A stretch of 64,000 nucleotides of DNA. Origin: Roseburia sp. Lineage in GTDB: Bacteria > Bacillota > Clostridia > Lachnospirales > Lachnospiraceae. Position 1 is the stretch's first letter. The number at the start of each line of letters is the position of its first letter. The notes beneath the pieces were generated by a model, which saw only the letters and a list, made by a program, of their open reading frames with translations, was not told where the DNA came from and searched no databases. The stretch is taken from the NCBI GenBank assembly GCA_019421345.1, contig JAHZFL010000014.1, positions 1 through 64,000 on the forward strand. Reading direction: 5' to 3'. The position numbers were made by a program, and so were the translations under genes. This document shows, piece by piece, positions 61,079-64,000 of this stretch.

Positions 61079-62035
61079 ATGCTACCAATCTTATATATTG
61101 TCATTCCCTGTTATAATGAGGAAAAGGTGCTGCCGATCACATGCAGTATGTTTTTGGAAAAGATCAACGGGCTGGTAGAAAAAGAGAAGATCAGCGATGA
61201 GAGCAGAATCCTGTTTGTCAATGACGGAAGCAGGGATCAGACGTGGGAGATCATCCGTAAGCTGGCAGAAGCAGACCGGCATTATATGGGAATCAGTCAG
61301 AGCAGAAACCGCGGACATCAGAACGCGGTGCTGGCAGGTCTGATGGAGGCGAAGGATGTCTGTGATATTACAATCTCCATTGACTGTGACGGTCAGGATG
61401 ATATTGATGCGATGGACGCGATGATCGATGCGTATGCGGACGGCTGTGAGGTTGTCTACGGCGTGCGCTCGAAGCGTGATACTGATACCTTTTTTAAGCG
61501 TTTTACGGCAGAGGGATTTTATAAGCTGTTAAACTGGATGGGTGCGGAGGTCATCTTTAATCACGCGGATTATCGTCTCGTTTCCTCCAGAGTGCTGCAG
61601 GAATTTGCAAATTTTAAGGAGGTGAACATTTTTCTTCGGGGAATGTTCCCTCTGGTCGGGTTTAAGAGCACGAGCGTGTACTACGAGCGCCATGAGCGCA
61701 TTGCAGGAGAGAGCCATTATCCCCTGAAAAAAATGCTGGCATTGGCATTTGACGGTATTACAAGCCTGAGTGTAAAGCCTCTGCATCTGATCACAGGCAT
61801 GGGATGCGGGATTGCCGTGTTAAGCTTCTGTGCCGTGATCTGGTCGATTGTCGTACAGTTGATCGGAGAGGCGGTACCGGGATGGGCAAGCATGACGAGC
61901 ATTATCTGTTTCATCGGAGGCGTGCAGTTGATCAGCATCGGCGTATTGGGCGAATACATCGGTAAGATCTATATGGAAGTAAAAGAGAGACCAAGATACA
62001 TTATTAGTGACCGAACAAAGAAAAAAGAGGAATAA
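61079..62035 (+). CDS. GtrB/DPM1-like GT2 with membrane tail
   Basis: A 318-residue GT2 enzyme with the catalytic domain first (ILYIVIPCYNEEKVLPITC, LFVNDGSRDQTWEII, ISIDCDGQDDIDAMDAMI) and two C-terminal membrane segments (about 235-260 and 268-293). The DCDGQDD replaces the usual DADLQDP, so it is a divergent relative of the GtrB-like protein at 19968. It probably charges a polyprenyl phosphate with a sugar for an external step. The start at 61079 has AGAGGAGGAAAAG; an upstream in-frame TTG at 61046 overlaps the preceding gene. Confidence 0.83.
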   Translation: MLPILYIVIPCYNEEKVLPITCSMFLEKINGLVEKEKISDESRILFVNDGSRDQTWEIIRKLAEADRHYMGISQSRNRGHQNAVLAGLMEAKDVCDITISIDCDGQDDIDAMDAMIDAYADGCEVVYGVRSKRDTDTFFKRFTAEGFYKLLNWMGAEVIFNHADYRLVSSRVLQEFANFKEVNIFLRGMFPLVGFKSTSVYYERHERIAGESHYPLKKMLALAFDGITSLSVKPLHLITGMGCGIAVLSFCAVIWSIVVQLIGEAVPGWASMTSIICFIGGVQLISIGVLGEYIGKIYMEVKERPRYIISDRTKKKEE

Positions 62036-62042
62036 TTAAGGT

Positions 62043-64000
62043 ATGAGAAGAAAAATAGCAGCTATGCTGGTAATGGTGATGACGCTTAGCCTGGTGACGC
62101 CAAATGTCAACGTAAACGCATATGCGGCATCCATGAAAACCGGCGTGACGGAGAGCGTGCCGCAAGGAAATACGACAGCGACCGAGGGTGTGTCGGGAAC
62201 AGAGACGAAGCCGATGGAGAACGTGCCGGGAACGGAGACGAAGCCGATGGAGAACGTGCCGGGAACGGAGACGAAGCCGACGGAGTCAACGGAGAAGAAA
62301 GAAACGGAGACGACGGAGGGCGTGCCTGGAACAGAGATGAAGCCGACGGAGTCAACGGAAAAGAAGGAAACGGAGACGACGGAGAGCGTGCCTGGAACAG
62401 AGATGAAGCCGACGGAGTCAACGGAAAAGAAGGAAACGGAGACGACCGAGAGTACGGAAAAAGCAGAAGGCACGGAAAAGACAGAGGATAAAGAAAAGAA
62501 GGAGACGGAATCCACAGAGTCAACGGAAAAGAAAGAGGAGAAGTTGACGGAGGAGACCGGGACAACAGAACAGAAGGATAAAAAAGAAGCAGAGATTGAG
62601 TCACTGCCGGATGACCCTGAATATCTGAAATATTTAGAGCAGCAGAAGGGCTATCAGGGAGGGAGCAGAAGGAGCAGGAGGAGTACCTTTTACTCAGCGG
62701 TTTATCCGAGACTTGGAGAGGGCTATGTGCATGATCCGAAGTTCTCCAATCATACGGTCCGTCATGGGATTGACGTATCCTATTACCAGAAAAATATTGA
62801 CTGGAATGCGGTAAAGGCAAGCGGTGTGGAGTTTGTATTTGTACGCGTTGGCTACCGTGGCTATGCGCAACCAGGCAATATGGCGGTTGACCCTTATGCA
62901 AAGCAGAATCTTCAGGGAGCGATCAACGCGGGCTTAAAGGTAGGCGCTTACGTTTTCTCACAGGCGGTCAATGAGGCGGAGGCAATTCAGGAGGCGCAGT
63001 TTGCTTTGCAGCAGGTTGCGGGATATAACATCACGATGCCGATCGTTATGGATTTTGAGTATGCCTATTATTCAAATGGAGCAGAGGGAAGGCTTGCGGC
63101 AGCACATTTGAGCAGGGACCAGCATACCGCGATCGTAAATGCATTTGGAGCGACGATCAGAAATGCGGGCTATGAGCCGATGATCTACGCAAATAAGAGT
63201 ATGCTTGAAAATTCCTTAAATTCATGGAGCATTCCTTATAAAATATGGCTTGCACGCTACCCGCAGTCTGCGCCGTTTGCAGCGGGATACGGCGGGAATT
63301 ATGAGTTCTGGCAGTATACCAGCGGCGGATATGTAAACGGAATCGCGGGCAGAGTCGACTGCAATTTCTGGTATGAGCCAAAGATCTATACACAGACGGT
63401 CAGAGACGGTATTTATACGATCGCGACGGCGATGGACGAGGGAATGGTGCTCGATATTAAGGATGGTTCGGGTGCAAACAGTGCGAATCTGCAGCTCCTT
63501 GGAAAGAACGCGGCAAGCCAGCAGGATTTTAAGGTGACATATGTCGGGGACGGTAAGTATACGATCATGGCAATGTGCTCCGGCAAATATCTGGATGCAG
63601 AATGGGGCGGTACGACCGAGGGTACAAACATTGTGCAGTACAGCGGCAACAGCGGAGATAATCAAAAGTGGTACATACAGGATGCCGGAGACGGAAATTA
63701 TTATATTCGCTCCGCGCTGAGCCAGATGTGCATGGACGTTGCAGGAGGCGCGCATAATGGCGCGAATATCCACCTTTGGAATTATAACGGCGGACTGAAT
63801 CAGAAATTTAAGTTTAAGAGCGTCGAGTATACACAGTCTGTGGCAGACGGATTATATATGATCTCCGCAGAGCAGGATTCAAACCTTGTGTGGGATGTTA
63901 CCGATGCGGCTGGCCATAATTCCGCGAATGTCGGTCTCTGGGAGAAAAAGAATGAAAATAACCAGAAATTCTATATCAACCATGCCGGAGGAAATAAGTA
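62043..64000 (+). CDS. Secreted GH25 lysozyme with beta-trefoil repeats (cut by window end)
   Basis: A partial gene, 652 codons to the window edge. Residues 1-29 are a signal peptide ending in NAYAA. Residues about 35-190 are a Thr/Glu/Lys/Pro-rich stalk built of repeats (GTETKPMENVP and GTEMKPTESTEKKETETTE). The GH25 domain spans about 240-435 with HGIDVSYYQKNIDW and FVRVGYRGY; Asp337 and Glu339 in MDFEY are the expected catalytic pair. From about 450 there are beta-trefoil ricin-type units (DGIYTIATAMDEGMVLDI, QKWYIQDAGDGNYYI). GH25 enzymes cut the glycan backbone of peptidoglycan. The C-terminus is not seen. It may remodel wall for polymer attachment, or be an autolysin. Confidence 0.88.
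   Translation, partial: MRRKIAAMLVMVMTLSLVTPNVNVNAYAASMKTGVTESVPQGNTTATEGVSGTETKPMENVPGTETKPMENVPGTETKPTESTEKKETETTEGVPGTEMKPTESTEKKETETTESVPGTEMKPTESTEKKETETTESTEKAEGTEKTEDKEKKETESTESTEKKEEKLTEETGTTEQKDKKEAEIESLPDDPEYLKYLEQQKGYQGGSRRSRRSTFYSAVYPRLGEGYVHDPKFSNHTVRHGIDVSYYQKNIDWNAVKASGVEFVFVRVGYRGYAQPGNMAVDPYAKQNLQGAINAGLKVGAYVFSQAVNEAEAIQEAQFALQQVAGYNITMPIVMDFEYAYYSNGAEGRLAAAHLSRDQHTAIVNAFGATIRNAGYEPMIYANKSMLENSLNSWSIPYKIWLARYPQSAPFAAGYGGNYEFWQYTSGGYVNGIAGRVDCNFWYEPKIYTQTVRDGIYTIATAMDEGMVLDIKDGSGANSANLQLLGKNAASQQDFKVTYVGDGKYTIMAMCSGKYLDAEWGGTTEGTNIVQYSGNSGDNQKWYIQDAGDGNYYIRSALSQMCMDVAGGAHNGANIHLWNYNGGLNQKFKFKSVEYTQSVADGLYMISAEQDSNLVWDVTDAAGHNSANVGLWEKKNENNQKFYINHAGGNK
62211..62452 (+). repeat. 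Tandem repeats encoding the lysozyme stalk
   Basis: A 33-base unit occurs twice in tandem without change (62211-62243, 62244-62276), then a 66-base unit occurs twice with few differences (62277-62342, 62343-62408) and a third time in part to about 62452. All stay in frame and encode the Thr/Glu-rich stalk. Confidence 0.85.

Noticed and set aside
62107..62901. Two long - strand frames over the lysozyme stalk
   Set aside because: They arise from the repeated Thr/Glu codons read backwards; the + strand frame continues through signal peptide, stalk and GH25 domain.
1..64000. tRNA, rRNA, CRISPR, insertion sequences, phage genes
   Set aside because: Looked for cloverleaf-like, repeat-spacer and transposase patterns on both strands; none was convincing.

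Overview
The window looks like chromosomal DNA of a low-to-moderate GC, endospore-lineage Firmicute, most likely a Lachnospiraceae-type Clostridium. It carries a Veg protein, a SPOCS/LysM spore-coat-type protein, a cdaA-cdaR-glmM operon, an HPr with both His15 and Ser46, a YvyF-like protein after comF, and Gram-positive style galactofuran genes. Every gene I can support reads on the + strand. No rRNA, tRNA, CRISPR array, insertion sequence or phage gene was seen. No gene-free stretch exceeds about 250 bases; the longest, 4018-4261, holds a terminator and a folded repeat-like element. Part 1 (1-17400) is housekeeping. It has a PrcB-type lipoprotein, veg, a SPOCS-LysM protein, a dispanin-like membrane protein with an N-terminal SYGQ-rich tail, a coiled-coil NlpC/P60 wall hydrolase, yqeY, a SurA-N-like lipid-anchored or membrane-tethered protein, map with a SEC-C tail, a Crp/Fnr regulator, aroE, aroK, comF, a yvyF-like gene, two small membrane proteins, cdaA-cdaR-glmM and HPr. 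Part 2 (17412-61053, possibly to the window end) is one very large surface-polysaccharide locus. It opens with rfbD, a GtrII/GtrB-like pair, and rfbB-rfbA-rfbC (dTDP-L-rhamnose). Next come a Wzm/Wzt ABC exporter whose ATPase has a C-terminal sugar-binding extension, a separate methyltransferase and kinase-like protein that together resemble the chain terminator WbdD, a polyprenyl-phosphate sugar transferase, a Wzz/BY-kinase-like protein with a ruined P-loop, a Wzy-like polymerase, about nine glycosyltransferases, an epimerase, an acyl carrier protein/FkbH/hexapeptide acyltransferase trio, and a Wzx flippase. A second initiating sugar transferase, more glycosyltransferases and a second ABC exporter without the sugar-binding extension follow. 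The galactofuranose block is glf flanked by two GlfT2-like transferases. The locus ends with a beta-helix protein, a membrane-tethered GT2 and a secreted GH25 lysozyme with beta-trefoil repeats, which is cut by the window end. Together the genes can make dTDP-rhamnose and UDP-galactofuranose, start chains on two lipid carriers, elongate them with many transferases, possibly cap and acylate them, and export them by at least two ABC routes plus a Wzx/Wzy-type route. The most unusual items are three paralogous two-gene membrane modules (30761-32658, 46050-47907, 47922-49677) that look like split glycosyltransferase-C-like enzymes, the split WbdD-like terminator beside the Wzt with a sugar-binding tail, and the ACP/FkbH/acyltransferase trio.
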